This document shows positions 1 to 13,201 of a stretch of 64,000 bases of DNA, piece after piece. Below the pieces are notes generated by a model. That model saw only the letters and a list, made by a program, of their open reading frames with translations, made no database searches and was not told the DNA's origin. Position numbers and translations under genes: made by a program. Each line of letters starts with the position of its first letter. Within the stretch, counting starts at the first letter, position 1. This stretch comes from Dryas octopetala (taxonomy: Eukaryota > Streptophyta > Magnoliopsida > Rosales > Rosaceae): positions 11,887,271 to 11,951,270 of the forward strand of contig OY992834.1 of assembly GCA_963921425.1 (NCBI GenBank). Reading direction: 5' to 3'.

Positions 1-111
1 TTTGAAATATGAGTATCCTTGCTCCTGATTCACAGATGCAATAAACATAGATGAGTTAGTGTCACAAAACATCAATACCAGAATATGTTAACGACATTTC
101 TCATGAAGTAC

Positions 112-3100
112 CTGTCAGTGCAATCCAATTCATTAACTAAGCAATTAGAGCTCTCCACTTTTTCAATTACGCCTCCATTCTCTTGGCTGCTGGTCTCAGA
201 TACTGTTTCCTGAGATAAAATCCGAACATAAGAGGGTGAGGGAGAAGGGAGGAGGGTTTAGATAAAGACACGCTGAGGTCAGCAAGTATCCTTAGAAATG
301 CACAGGGTTTGGATAGTAATGATGATATCTTTTGGGTCAAGCACAACATACTGTAATATGTTGATACAATTACTGACAAGCAATAAATAACTGCTCAAAA
401 CTTAAAAAAATGTTGAAGTTTCATATGCACATGTAACGCTCATAATAAAGGCAAAAGACTGATCATACATGACACATATCACACGCAGTTACAGTTAGCA
501 TATAGGAAGTGATTTCATATGCTTACTCCATGCTTGAGCTACTTTTACCCTTCCCAAACTACAATTAAAAAATATAATTATGATGGATAACAGATGTTAA
601 CTTTACCATGGTCATTACAAAAATCAAGAATCACTAAAATTCTTACGTAAAACTTAAAAGATATTAAGTTTTAGCTATAACTCAAAATCACAGAATTCAT
701 GCTCATGTAGAGATACACTTCAAACTGTAAATCATAAGTTCAAAAATTTCAAAGGATGGCTGAAGATTAAGCACAAAACAGGGGAGAATTTTCACAAAAC
801 AGCGGAGAATTTTCACTAAACAGGATTTTGGATTTAACATGTAACAACAAAGAACTTTGGAATACAAGGGAGACTTTACAATAAGTAAAGCTTATGGAAG
901 TTTTTTTTTCTTGTTTTGACTTATTTGACAGACCCGAGTATTTTATACTCACAACGGCAGCTACGAAACGACAATTATGAAATACATATACCAAAATAAC
1001 TAATTAGAAATCAACCTTTCACAAGTCCTCTCAGCCACCAGAGATGAAAAATTAATCCAATCAATTCAGTGGTGGCTAAACCAAATGGAGTTCAAAACCT
1101 TTTACAAATAGAATAGTTTGAATAGTTTGAATATTGTCGGGCACTCTAAAATCCATCATCTGTGGACAAAACAAAGTATTGTCACTTTGAATATCAACTG
1201 ATTTAATCTATGTATTGTATGATTATATCAGTATTGTCCTCGCGAGATTAAAATATCAAACATTAGAGTAATTTGAAGGAAAAAAAAAAAAAGCTAAATA
1301 AAGATCATAAGAGATTTGAAATTTTAGTTCACTGTTAAAGCATCTTCTGAAAGCATGAAACATGGATACTTAGTTAAAGGTAAGAAAGAGGAAATAAAAC
1401 ATTACGCCAAAAACTATATATTACATAGCCTCCCTAGTTGTCTCTTTATTAATGTCAAATTTATTTTTTGCCAAGTTCTTTAATAGTTACACCTTTAAAA
1501 TTTCTTGTGACTATTAATAGGCCTTTACATTTCCCTGTAACTAGTATACATATCGTGATGAATACAATCACTCAGAAATTCTCACAACCATACACTATAC
1601 TTCCTATTGAAAATTCTTATGGCTATGTTATGCATGGTTCACATTAACAAAAAGAGTTATGTAAAGTTAAATGCACTAGGAGGAAGAAATAAAAATTAAG
1701 AAACAAAAATGAAATTTTTTCGAAGGAAATTCTACAGAAGTAAAAGCAGAATTTGTATTTGAATTAATACAAATAAAGGAAACGACATTTATCACCACTA
1801 ACTGTAATACAATAAAAACACCTGCTGTTCTGTAATCTCTTTGGCACCATTAACATATTGCAACCATCCATCATTTATGATCTTGTAAGCTTCATCACGG
1901 GACAGGAAGGATGCAAAGAAGTACTGCCAAATCAATAAGTGGTGTAAGACATTGCAGCTGATACTGAAATGACATTAATAAAGGTTCAGGCCAGGAGTTT
2001 ACTAGATATCGCCATTACAAAGTAAAAAGTTGGAATATAAATGTCAGATTTAGCATTACCCTCTTCGTTGCAGTAAAAATTTCTATGGCATTAGGGAAGA
2101 TCCCTGCTGTCTTCGCTCTTCGTACACTTGTGACTTCGTGCAATTGGATTATTTTCTGATGAACAATTGAAAACATAATTATATTTTAGTACATAATTTT
2201 TTTTTTTTAAGTCCAAAGCAAAATTGAAAACGTAATTATGTAGCAACTAATTGTACACAGAAAGTGAATCAGTTTTAAGTCTCCTGAAACAATTTATGGA
2301 GCCGTCTGGATCCATGGAAACGAATCACTCATAGAAATGTCTGGATCCATGAAAACGGTGCATTCATTTCTATCCATAACCACCTTTTTCAGGGCCTTCC
2401 TGACTACAATTTACTCAAGAAATGTCTTAGAAACAAAGTTCCACTTATGCCAATGGCCCACTAGAAATTGTAAAATGGCGAAAGAACTGTCTCCCCCTAA
2501 TGTCCTAGGAAAGACTTAAGGCCATCTTTTGTGGACAACACTGACCACAAAACAAAAATAAAAAATAAAAAAAAATCAGCAAGTATAGATCTGTTTGGAT
2601 CATATCTTCGATATGAGGGCTATTAGTCATCTGAAACAACTTCTTGAACCGCATGGATCCATGGAGAACGGGCGTATTCTTTCTATCTGTTATTGCATTA
2701 TTCAGGGCCTTCCTGAACTCAACCAGCCTCAAAAACTGTCTTAGCAACAAAGTTCTACATACTCCAATAGGCACTGTAAGCTTTCAATGCAAAGAGGCCC
2801 TAGGAAAGACTTAAGGCCATTTTAGTGAGACTAGATTAAGCCCAAAAAGTATTAAAATCTTTGTATCAGGTAGAGATCGGCATCATATCGTTAATAAGAG
2901 GGCCATCTCCTAAAGTATGTGACGGCTGGATTCTAGGTTTTGAAGGCTACTATAGATGAACAAGATCATATCCATCAAGGAAAGGGATCCACGTAAAGAG
3001 TTGCAGACCTTCATCCACATCCAGAAGCTCATCAACAAGTTTTAAAACTAATCAAGACCTACAACATAAAAAGGCTCACTATATAAATTGCCAGCAAGTT

Positions 3101-5213
3101 CGATATAAACTATGTTTTTCTTAACACAACTAATTTCTCTATATATAACAAATTGTCAGATTTTAATATCAAAGAGTGCAAAAGGGTCTTGAAAATATTA
3201 GTATCAGTCTCGATTGTTCTGTGGATTCTGAAGAGATTAACAAATAGACTCCATTAACTAATTACAGAAGAAAAAAAAATACTGATAAAAAGAAAAGAGG
3301 GAGGGGGGGAAGGAAAAAAGACTACCATTTTATCTTTCTATCATCATCTTTCTCATCAACAAGAAAGCAGTGAAACTGAGAAAATCCTATGTTTCTTCAC
3401 GTTCTTTTACTATATTAGCCAGTAAAGTTGTGTATTCATTTTACTTTTTGGTAGATGGTTGTTATCCAAGATCTCTTTTGTATCAAACCATTTTCAGTTG
3501 CCCCTCATGAATGAGTGTTTAATCACAACATGCATTAGAATAGTGGAATTTCTATCCAAAATTGCTAAACACAAAGGGGGGAGAAAAGGAAAGATCAGCA
3601 TAAAGAGGCTAAAATGGAACCACCGTACCTTTGTCTCAAATCCAAAGATATTTGAGTAAAAGCAAATATAATGAACAAACAGGTACATATGACCCTACAA
3701 GAAACATATAAAAAGTTAGCAAAGCCATAAAAAATGTTGAGCATTAAAGAGTACCATTCAATCAAGAAGTTAAAAAGAACATATAAAATTAAAATGTTGG
3801 CCAAAATCATTATTTCACCATTTACTCATGGTAAAGCAATAACCTACCAAACAATGAGAAGCAGTACCACTGTATAACAATCAGATAGATAACTCCTGAC
3901 ATACAACTTAACATTCTGAATAATAACATATAAAATATATAAAATGAACCTGAATAAGTATGTTCTCCTGGAATGCACAATTGAAATCTTCAATGAGGGC
4001 CTATAGTGAAAAGGAAAAAGAGATTAATGTCAAAGATATATTCAAAGAGCATAAAAGTAATGATCCACGCTATGCATGTTCCTCTGTGCATGTATGATAT
4101 ATGTATGTGTGTACTGTATATATGCCACAAGTGGACATAAAAAAGATTCACTTTGGCATACAAATAGTTTAAATGCCATCCAAAAGCTTATAAATCTGTG
4201 CACTCTTGCTTGCCATAGTTGAACTTTCTTCTTTGATAAGTAAAAAACAGAATAAGCTTTAGTTGTTCTTTGAATCATAACTTAACTATAAAGTGAAGAT
4301 ATCCAAAGACAACCAGACATTTTAACTCCTATCATTCACTGCAATGTCTAACAGCACAAACATTACTCCCAAGATTACTATCATTGTAGGTTCCTCCGCA
4401 GAAGTGAATTCCAACTCATGCTCCATGGTATTCTTCGTCAATTAAATTTTATTTAAGATATTTTACCAAACAGACCCTTAGTTTTCAATTTTAATTTTTT
4501 ATCTATTCTCCAACCTACCTCTCTCATCCCTCATCTATCTTTTCTCTTACTAATTAAAATTATATAAAAAAATGTTATCAAACAACTCCTACAATTTTCA
4601 CAATCCATTAAAATGGGAAAGCCAAAATACTAGAATGGGAAAAAAAATTCGTATAAAACCCAAAATTTGGTTCACTCACTTCATCAGGTGGAAGACGAAA
4701 CAGCTGCCGATACTCTTCGCTCCTCAACGTTGCCGCAGACTGTAATATTAGAGCAAATCAATCAAAAATCACGACCCAATATCACTCATAAGCTTCCTCA
4801 GTTTACTAAAAACCATTTTTTCAGCAAACCAAGTACTAAATTTCCATAATAAAGCAAATTCATTAATTTCTCCTTACTAAATTGGCATGTAATTTAAGAA
4901 ATACATAAGAATGAACACATTTCCTAACTGGGCGAGTAAACTAAGCACTTTCCTAAAACACAGCACAAGCATATATATAAGCTAAGTGAATTAAGAAGAA
5001 GACGGTGAGAACCTGAAGATCGGTGACGGCAGCAACGGGAGAATAGAACGAAGGATCGCTGCGATCAGGTGTGTCGGCGGAGCATGATAAGGGAGGTGAG
5101 GACGAGCCTTCGGAGGCGACTTCGGTGGAGAGTCTGGAGGGCGACGGTTCGACAATCGGATGCTGCTGCTGCGGGACTTGGATCCTCTCGGGGCTGGCGG
5201 AGGCCACGGCCAT
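112..5213 (-). CDS. VAD1: VAD1-like GRAM/VASt protein, 5' part of gene
   Basis: Seven exons are visible on the minus strand: 5213-5013, 4739-4680, 4000-3950, 3694-3629, 2155-2060, 1923-1822 and 209-112, all with GT..AG borders. The gene then leaves the window. Exon 1 starts MAVASASPERIQVP and is a Ser/Pro-rich leader of 67 residues. The following exons spell a GRAM domain (about residues 74-165) with EEYRQLFRLPPDE, DFNCAFQENIL, GHMYLFVHYICFYSNIFGFE, EVTSVRRAKTAGIFPNAIEI and SFLSRDEAYKIINDGWLQ. The last visible exon carries SETSSQENGG, as in plant VAD1. The C-terminal VASt domain would lie beyond position 1. In Arabidopsis, VAD1 restrains propagation of hypersensitive cell death in vascular tissue. 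GRAM domains bind membrane lipids, and the VASt fold is related to sterol-transfer domains. The order of exons and residues fits the family closely; function here is inferred from homology. Confidence 0.92.
2165..2239 (-). mobile_element. Poly(A) micro-insertion with 18-bp flanking repeats
   Basis: AATTGAAAACATAATTAT (2165-2182) and AATTGAAAACGTAATTAT (2222-2239) flank 39 bp holding a T12 run followed by AAGTCCAAAGC. Read on the minus strand this is a short sequence ending in poly(A) between near-identical direct repeats, the mark of non-LTR (LINE-driven) retroposition of a severely 5'-truncated copy. It lies in a VAD1 intron. Confidence 0.6.
2283..2835. repeat. Tandem duplication inside a VAD1 intron
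   Basis: Two related segments, about 2283-2535 and 2625-2835, lie in the intron between the fourth and fifth VAD1 exons. They share GGATCCATG, TCAGGGCCTTCCTGA, GCAACAAAGTTC-like and CCTAGGAAAGACTTAAGGCC blocks in the same order and orientation. The spacer holds poly-A rich sequence. It looks like an old local duplication; no coding potential is evident. Confidence 0.7.
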
Positions 5214-6924
5214 CGGTCACGGGCTTCCGGGTTCGGCCTTGGGATTCGGGGCTCCGAGCGAACGAAGAGGAAAAAGGCAAAGCGTCGGTTAGGTGGTTGT
5301 TGTTGGTGTGTGTGGAGTTTGCAGTCTACGACGTCAGTGGTTTTTTCTACGAGGGAAAGTGGTGTAGTCGGTAGTCAGGCAAGTCTCAGTCAGACAGAGA
5401 CGTTGACCGTTTTACACGTGGCATTATATCCGTATCAGGCTGCTTTTACAAGCGTTTTTTGCTTTCTTTTTCGACACGGCGTAATCGTTTTTTGTGGCTT
5501 TTTCGGTTTTTTTGGGTAAACTATTCGGGTTGGTGCTTTCGTGGGGTATTGTTAGTGTATTGTGGTCTTTATTTGGGTAATGGGTCTTTATTTGGGTAAT
5601 GGGTGAGCAAAAAAAAAAATTGGTAATGGGTGAGCAAGGCCCGGCCCGAATAGTATTTGGGTCTATGGTAAGATAAAATAGGGCCCAGCAAAACAACATA
5701 ACAAAACTAATTTTTTTATTAACAACCGTCACCATGAGATTTGCATTTTTTACTTACTCTTATAAAAAGAGACTAGTATCATGATTATCATCTACCACAA
5801 TCAAGAACAAATCCACTTAAGGGCTATATGGGCTGTAGGCTGTAGCTCATGCAAGATCTTGTTTTCGCTTAGTATGTGTATTCTACAGCCCACCCATTCA
5901 ACATTTCAACCTTCTCCAATTTCATACACATGATTAATTGTATTTACTATATACTATTTTTTTATTGATGTGTTTACTATATACTTTTGAGTCTATTTCT
6001 ATATTTTTGAAAAGAGAAAAACTTACATGTAAAGGGTGTATATACCTACTTTCTCACAACATGTCCTCACATGCTAATCATGTGACCATTAATTGTGAGA
6101 GAGCTGATGTATACACCTTTTATATATAAATTTTTCTCCAAAATAGAATGGATTGACATACAGACTATACAGTCTTATATTGTTTTGGATTTAATATGAT
6201 TGAGAAATGTGTGTGTTATGTGTGGGGTATTGATGAGACACCATGGGTATAGCTTTTAGCCAACGGCGCTCTACAAGAATATGTATATAGACCTTGGTAC
6301 GTCTTGTCAGTTGGCTATAGATTAAGTGTACCGTGTACGTTAAATATTGCCCATTTTCTAAGATGAGGAAGTTAATTTGCAATATATTTAGATTTTAGGG
6401 AGAACATGCTACATTTTTTTATCTTGACCACATACACCTCCTCTCATGTAGCACTAATTCTTGAATGAGGTGTGTCCCATCTTATTATGAGATGATACCC
6501 ATAAGGCATAGTCCATGAAATAATCTCTTCTCATATAAATATATAAGTGAGTCTTAAGTGGATTCAAGATCAAAATATGCACTTGAATCAAGCTTAAATT
6601 GCATTGATTTACAACTCTAGTCTTTAGAAAAGAGAAAAAAATAGCTTGAAGGTTTAATTTACTTACCCTATTTTGGAATCGATTTATCTTTAGCTAGACG
6701 AGATCAGTGGCTTCGTAACCAAACTTGAATTAAGAAATAATCGATCTTTGTATAGTGTACACAATTGTTGTATACAATTGTTGTATACTAACTTCTTTCT
6801 AACGCCAGAGTTGCTGAGAAGCCTACCAAAGGCATGTTGGTTGGACATGACCCAGTCTATGGACAAGACCATAATTCTAGGATAAGAAGGACTTGACCTG
6901 GGGGAGTAGAGTCTTTTTTTCTTT
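5214..6924. other. VAD1 upstream region and intergenic DNA
   Basis: The first ~130 bp upstream of the VAD1 start are GC-rich and probably hold the 5' UTR and core promoter. Around 5566-5640 a phrase TTTATTTGGGTAATGGG is repeated, with a shorter third copy after an A-run. Beyond that the DNA is AT-rich with no gene-like open frame; the short frames here lack recognisable domains. Confidence 0.4.
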
Positions 6925-7076
6925 GAGTCTATTTTTGCTCACCACGAAAAGGTGGTAATGAGCATTACCACCATGGTGGATGAGTGACATATATCACAAA
7001 AAGGTGGTCAAGTGGCATGTGTCACTTATTTACTATGATGATATATAATGCTCACTATAGTGAGCAAAAATGAACC
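6925..7076. mobile_element. Small MITE, 152 bp
   Basis: The ends are inverted: GAGTCTATTTTTGCTCAC at the left and GTGAGCAAAAATGAACC at the right. The interior carries further GGTGGTAATGAGCATTACCACC palindromes. T-rich, nearly matching flanks (TTTTTTCTTTG and TTTTTTCTTG) could be the target duplication, which would suit a Mutator-type MITE, but low complexity makes this uncertain. No coding capacity. Confidence 0.65.
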
Positions 7077-7790
7077 TTTTTTCTTGTTACGGAAGTGCAG
7101 TCTTTGAGTGAGCTATAGGCTAAATTTTTATTTATGAATTTTCCTTCTGTGCGCTATAGCCTATATATAACTCTCTTGACCATTTTAAATGAAAAAATAG
7201 TATCAATTATAATGTAACTTATTTTTCACAATATTTATTTGGGTTTTTTTTTTTTTTTTTTTGGAGGAAGAATTCAAATTTGAGACCTTAAATATAATGA
7301 TAAATATTCTTAAACATTGGAACTACAAGTGGGCACCACATTAAATTAATTTTGTCACCTTAAATATTAAGTTTCTTGAATAATGTTATGGTTTGAAGGA
7401 ATTAATAGTGGTTTAGTGAGCAAGTGAGTTGGAATGGCTTAGTTATGAGTGGGTATGTTGTGTGCCGTCGTATAGGATTAATTGTTAGTTGTTGATCTTG
7501 AGAAAAAAATTGGAAGAGTCATTTCTTTTTGTTTCCATTTTTATTAGGGAGGGAGAATGATCGAACTTAGATAAAGAAGAGGCAATTCTACCGCCATTCC
7601 AATTAGGTTACGTACCCCAACATCTACGAAAGAGTCCTTTCTTGTGTAAAAGAAGGTAAAGGTTGTTTGTAATTTCATTAAAAATAATATCATTCAAAGG
7701 TTTTTGTTGGGACCCCTCCCAAAATTAGAGGGCATTAAAGGTTTGCAATGCTTGATTAAGGAGAAGGAACACATATATATATATATATAT
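7077..7790. other. Intergenic DNA, no gene seen
   Basis: AT-rich sequence with a T-run at about 7242-7262 and an (AT)n microsatellite at about 7771-7790. No coding frame or conserved motif was found. Confidence 0.5.
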
Positions 7791-8560
7791 TGTAACATGA
7801 AATCTCCAAATAGCTAAACTCAAAAAGCAACAGTCCTATAAACAGAAGAAAAATCTTTAGAGATAAGGTGACACTAGTGTGGTGTTGGCCAAAGGCTCTC
7901 TGTCGGTCAACTTAGTAAACAAGATTCGTTATTAACTCAAAGCAATGACTTAGAGCTTAAGAATTACATACATTTGAATAATCTTATGAGAGTATATATA
8001 TAGAGAATGAATCGATCCTTATGGCCTTAAGACTGTAAGTTGGATAAATTTGTAGTCATCCGGAAGTATACTCATTGTGGGAGTGAACTCTTATACTTGA
8101 ATTCTTATTCAAGCCATTTTGATCCATATGGGAGTTGGAATCCTAATAGAACATGGAATTCTTAGGTCTCATTAGTCACGGGTGGTATGGAAATACCTCT
8201 GTGGGTTCATGTACACTTGGATGCATGCATCCGTGAGTTTTGAGTGCAAACCTGGATGAATCTACGAGCTCATATAGGTCCCTAGGCTCGGACGAATTCA
8301 TGGGTTTGGATGTATCTCCGTGTTCGGATGCATCCAACTCTCAAAGTGAGTGTGAGGGTAGTTATCATTTACTCTATGTTTAATGGGTCCTTCAACTTGT
8401 GGTAATTAATACCCCGGCCCGATATTGTTAGCGATGATACCTTATCTATAGGTCCCCTTAGATTTACATAGGTATGGGTCCTATTCTTTGAGCCAAGCGA
8501 CCCCTTTCATTTAATGTACGTTTAAGGGCCTATTCTCTTTTCTTATTTTCTTTGGACGCA
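7791..8560 (-). mobile_element. LTR remnant, Ty3/Gypsy-like (fossil)
   Basis: Read on the minus strand, this region has a TATA-like stretch (about 7990-8005), then a leader whose GACCGACAGAG..CTTTGGCCAACACCACAC motif resembles the R-U5 phrase common in plant Ty3/Gypsy (Tat-type) LTRs. The same phrase type occurs in the solo LTR at 18709-19755. One edge is placed at TGTAACATG (7791). The other edge near 8560 is approximate, and no target duplication could be fixed because the left flank is an (AT)n run. It is a non-coding, aged fragment. Confidence 0.45.
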
Positions 8561-10123
8561 TGCCAAAGAGGAGTAATAGTTCATATGCAAAATACAACCA
8601 TAGTCCCATAATATATACATACATATACATTACCCTGGACACTAGCTAGCAATGAATGAATTTGTTGCAAGCAAAATTCCAAACTTGGTGAAAGTGGGAG
8701 TTTAACACGTGGCATGGGAATAAAGTATATGAGGATAGGCAAAGCATTTGTTGACAAGTGAATGAGGAGAAAAGCATGAAGTCTGAATGTATATGACATT
8801 AGCCAAGTTACACGACCAATTCAACTAAACTCTCGACTGACCACCCTCGTTCTCATCCTTTCGGTGGACAACCTTGGCTGGATAAAAGTGACTTAGTTAT
8901 TCCAAGCTCATCCACAGCTTATGCACAACTTATAGACAGTTGTCCACCACTGAAGTAGCTCATTTATAGCTGTCTACCTACTTTAAAAACAAGTCATTCT
9001 AAGCCACACATGACTACAAAACTTAAGAACAAAGTAAATGTTTTATTATAAAAGGAAGCTCACAAAGTAATTTTAAGGATCCAATTTCTCCAACACACAC
9101 AACACCAAAAAAACTCACAACCCCAAAAAAACTCACAACAATGTAAATTTCTCGATCAGCAAGCTTTTTGCTCCCAATTTAGCCTAGTGGCTTTTATTTT
9201 TCAAATCTATCTTTGTTTTCATTTGCATAGCCTTTCAAGGCTTCTTTTATTGTATTTTCTTATGCTTATGCAATTTCCTTATATTTTGGGTTTCTCAAGA
9301 ACATTTCTTGTTCCTTGAATTTATTTTAGTGTTCTTTTCTATTAACCTCTCTTTTAAATTCATGTTGCTCTTTTATTTACATTTTGGTTGTTCATTTTCA
9401 AAGTCCTAGTCGATTTAGGTAAGAAAAGAACCTAGATAGGCTTTTCCCGTTCTTTTCCCATCGCATAATCGTTGTTAGAAGTTAAATTAAATTACAACCT
9501 GTATCACATAACATTAAATTAATTACTGCTAACTATAAAAATCCACAAAATTCACCAGTGCCTATATAAGTATAAGCTAGTATAATGTAATACTAATTCA
9601 AGTCAATATACAACGTAGGTAGTTCATTATTTCTTGGTACGCGCTTCCCATTCTATCATTAATTTCTTCCAATATCTCAGTTTCATATATTGTTGAAGCA
9701 TTCGTAGTTATGATAGAATTATATATGGGTGCTCAATAGTAGGTAGTTTAAGATATTTACTCTTTTTTCATCCTAAAATTATGTTAATAGCCATCCTATT
9801 ATTGCCTGTATATGGTCATCAGGTACACATGACCACAGAATCAAAAAAGATATTTTGTATGGATAAAAAAAGAAAAAAAATCATGTTTATATAAGTTTTA
9901 ATTTAGATTATCAGTCAAATCAGAAGTAAAGCTTACTCACTAGCTCTTCATTTTAACATCAAGATATATGACTAGCTAGGACCTGCAAATTAAGATACTT
10001 CCATAAAGTCAAATTGTGAAAAGCATGCGCGAATATTACTAATCCCTTAAGATATTAACAAATTCTACTTAAATTAATTTCCTAATAAATAGTTGAAGCA
10101 GAGATGGTATAGCTAGCTTATAG
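8561..10123. other. Intergenic DNA, 3' side of the GT31 gene
   Basis: No coding region is supported. At 8830-9480 there is a promoter-like arrangement (a TATAAAAGG-type box near 9046 followed by a T/C-rich leader) that may be another decayed LTR, but no edges or target duplication could be found. The remainder is AT-rich and featureless. Confidence 0.35.
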
Positions 10124-10990
10124 CTAGTGATAATTAGAGTATTGCTCTAGTACTCCTTTGGTTACATTGAAAAATTGAAGCACATGCAACCAATGATCCC
10201 ACCTCTTGAGTCTATGCACAGCCACAGTCTGAGGTATAAGCTCATGCGAGCACTTCCCATTAGTCCCGGGATAGTCATACATCCCGGGTTTATTGGAAAA
10301 CCTGTTCTTTGCCTTATTCCCCATCTTCAACCATTTCCCCACCAGCTTATCCTCGGGTCCAAACACCTCCTTTCTAGGGATGTCCGAATGTCCAATCCAC
10401 TCAACCAAATCCCAGGACAACACAAACCCCATCCCGGACATGTAATCCACAAACGGGTTCATGCTATTGCATGGGATTACAAACCCATAATACAAGTCCA
10501 CCCTAGGCAACGGCCTAAGTGACGTGGCCAGGGGGTCCAGCCTGATGAAAACGTCGTCGTCCGCCTTCATGACGTAGTCGTATTTGCGCTGGAGCACGTG
10601 CGGGAGGGTGGAGAAGTAGGTGTAGGTTTTGCCGTTGTTCATGTTTTCGGTGCAGTTGAGGATGATGATGTCGTTGAAGCGTAGGATTTCTAGGGCGACG
10701 AGTAGGCGTTGGTCGTTTTTTGTGAGGCTGCAGAAGATGAACTTGACGTCTATGTGGGCAATGGGAGAGGATTGGATGCCGTAGATGAGGCGGAGGAAGT
10801 GGCGGCGGTCGTAATTGTCGGGGCGGGTTAGGATCCCAATGACGAGGCTGAATTGGGTTTGGAGGGTGGTGGTTTTGGGTGAAGGGATTGGTGGGGGTTT
10901 TAGTACTTGAAAGTTAAAGAATATGATGAATACCAAGAGGGAGAGAGCAAGTGAGGGCAATGTGACTGATACAATCCACTTCCTATGCAT
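10124..10990 (-). CDS. GT31 beta-1,3-galactosyltransferase-like protein
   Basis: Single-exon frame of 288 residues starting MHRKWIVSVT. Residues about 5-28 form one hydrophobic segment after a short basic tail, followed by a Pro-rich stem (KPPPIPSP): the layout of a type II Golgi membrane enzyme. The lumenal part shows GT31 features: an RRHFLRLIYG segment (about 62-71), the DxD-type metal/nucleotide-sugar motif in KADDDVFIRLDP (Asp 144-146), GYF-like YYGFVIPC, GMGFVLS and GPEDKLVGKW (about 211-220). GT31 enzymes transfer galactose or GlcNAc from UDP-sugars to glycoproteins. The protein is short for the family but close in length to a small plant subgroup (I recall Arabidopsis At5g57500). Acceptor and linkage cannot be told from sequence. 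It stands alone with no close neighbour. Confidence 0.88.
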   Translation of the reverse strand: MHRKWIVSVTLPSLALSLLVFIIFFNFQVLKPPPIPSPKTTTLQTQFSLVIGILTRPDNYDRRHFLRLIYGIQSSPIAHIDVKFIFCSLTKNDQRLLVALEILRFNDIIILNCTENMNNGKTYTYFSTLPHVLQRKYDYVMKADDDVFIRLDPLATSLRPLPRVDLYYGFVIPCNSMNPFVDYMSGMGFVLSWDLVEWIGHSDIPRKEVFGPEDKLVGKWLKMGNKAKNRFSNKPGMYDYPGTNGKCSHELIPQTVAVHRLKRWDHWLHVLQFFNVTKGVLEQYSNYH

Positions 10991-13201
10991 TGTATAGTAC
11001 TTTCATTAATTTGTTTAATTTCTGTTTTTGCATTTGGGTTTATCTTATATATATATGCAGGACTGTGCTATATATTCATGGTTTTCTTGTGGTTTTGGAT
11101 TGGTAATTGGTGCATGTTAGTTTGGTGTGTAACTCCTATAAAAAGTGACGTACCATAACTGAAGCTGTACATGTTGCATATGTGCCTTCTAATTCATGTG
11201 AAACAAAGAGCTTTTGAGTACTACGTACGTGTCCTGTTCGTGCTTCCTCTTAAAAAATTTGGGTGATTCTCGTGAAGGGTACTACTAAACAGAAATTAAG
11301 GGGAGAGATATATTGGAGGTTAAGTAATGAAACTCTGACAAAGATAAATGTCCTACCAATATTCAAGTTAATTAGAAGCCCTCTCAACAAATAAAACAGT
11401 GTGTATATATCATTCCTCGCATTGTTAATCACAATTCTTATAAAAATAAGACCTATGAAAGATCTATTTATGCTAATTAATTATTAAGTTTTATCATTAT
11501 AAAAGATGTGATTAATAAATATAGTACGTGGATTTAATAAAACAGCTTTTTTTTATTTCAAATGAGCAAAAGATATGAGTATGTCTATAATTCAGTGTTC
11601 TTAATTATTACTAAACTTTTCAGAAAGAATATGCAAATATTCTTATTAATTTAAGAATCCGATCGAATAGGTAAATTATAGAACTGTGATAGAAGTTGTT
11701 GGACTGGACCCCTGATGAGCACTTGCAAAGAGGGCCAAAATGAAAGGAAAAGGTGAGGGGGAAGTGAGGGGATGTCATGTGCAGGGCACGTGATGCCCAT
11801 TTGTGCTGAGTGCTGAGTGATAATCCTCTATTCCTTGCCCACCATAGTCTTTGAATGGACATGTGGGTCCACTGACTGTGGATTGTGGAATATTCGGTAT
11901 ATGATCTAAACGAGGTTTAGGATTCTTGGGCTTGGCTCCACCTATCTGGGCTTTGCTTTTGATTTTTAAATAAAATCTACAAGGCTACAATGGACTTAAA
12001 GAACCCAAAAATTAGATGTTATTAGAAATTAAAATACTCTACTAGAAATTTTTTTTTTCCTATTCAATAAAAGGAGATGATAGGAGTCAAATTCTTATCA
12101 TGGAGATCTTGGATTGAAACGTTGTATCACTCAAGCTATAAAATCCCACAAATACATATTAATAAAGTACAAAAATATATTTTAGAATCAAGTTTTTATT
12201 TGTAAATTAAAGCACCCAATTTTTATTACAAGTGTATATATTTTTTATGTCTGTCTTTTCATTAAATACTGGTGATAAGAGAAATAAACACATTCTCTCA
12301 CATGAGAGAGAAAGCTTCATTTCCTCTCACGGATCCTAGAAAATTATCAAATTCTATGGAATCTTTATTGAGTAAGAAGCTTGCTTACATAACTCATTGA
12401 ATATTTGCTTACCAGATCCCAATTCTCTCTCTCTCTCTCTCATGGAGAAGCACAAAAAGGTAGCTATTTATGCAGCTATGCTCCTCATTTAGTGCAGCAT
12501 TCACAGGTAATAACTGAGAAAACACCGAGTGAAAAAGGTATTTGGGGGACCAAAACCAAGTGAGAATGGAATCATGAAAGAAACCCACTCTGAATGCCTT
12601 CTCCTTTTCCTAATTCCAATGCCCAAAACCCTTCACTTTATTCAAACCTCCAATTTGCCAACTTTTCAAAAAGCAAGGGAACAAGTGCAAGCCCCACAAA
12701 AGATTACAAAACACTTCTTTTTGGGAAGGTGTTGTGGTATTGTATGAAATTTTAGCATTCGAGTAGTAAAATATTGAGCTAATCATTTTAATCACTAAGT
12801 ATGAGAGAGCTTTATGGGATTGGTGTTTGATCACATGACAACTTGCCCAATTGATCGTGACCATCAACGACAAAGTTGCCAATCATCATCCACATCATCC
12901 ATTCATTCATATTTTGCTACATCATTAATTTTTACATAATTTTTTCGATACCTTTGTTAATCATGGGTGTTGGGTCCAATGTATAATATTATATTTTTTG
13001 TGATTCAAGACTTCAAGTTTTCTAAACTCGGTAAGTCACACTATACAGCTAAACATAGATATGGATTGAAAACGGTTCCTTTGACCGAGTATATAAATCG
13101 AAAAAGTTTCCTAATTACTAAACCGTAAATTCAATATATATTTTTGTATGATTTTACATTGGTAGTGGTGAACTAGCTAGAGTGCTTTTAAAGGACTCAA
13201 C
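10991..13201. other. Upstream region of the GT31 gene and intergenic DNA
   Basis: No gene is supported. It contains a SINE-like fragment (described separately), a short (CT)n run at about 12424-12442 and AT-rich sequence. The open frame at 12529-12747 lacks any known domain and matches no exon pattern. Confidence 0.45.
12049..12148 (-). mobile_element. Possible tRNA-derived SINE fragment
   Basis: On the minus strand the sequence reads TAGCTTGAGTGATACAA (like an RNA polymerase III A box), then GTTTCAATCCAAGA (like a B box) about 10 bp later, and ends in a poly(A) run (T9 on the plus strand at 12050-12058). This order fits a tRNA-derived plant SINE. No target duplication was found, so the call is tentative. 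Confidence 0.4.

Noticed and set aside
8830-9480. Possible second solo LTR or TRIM element
   Set aside because: A TATA-like box and leader-like sequence are present, but no TG..CA ends, target duplication or second copy could be found.
10175-10522. Plus-strand frame opposite the GT31 gene
   Set aside because: Antisense shadow of a well-supported coding region.
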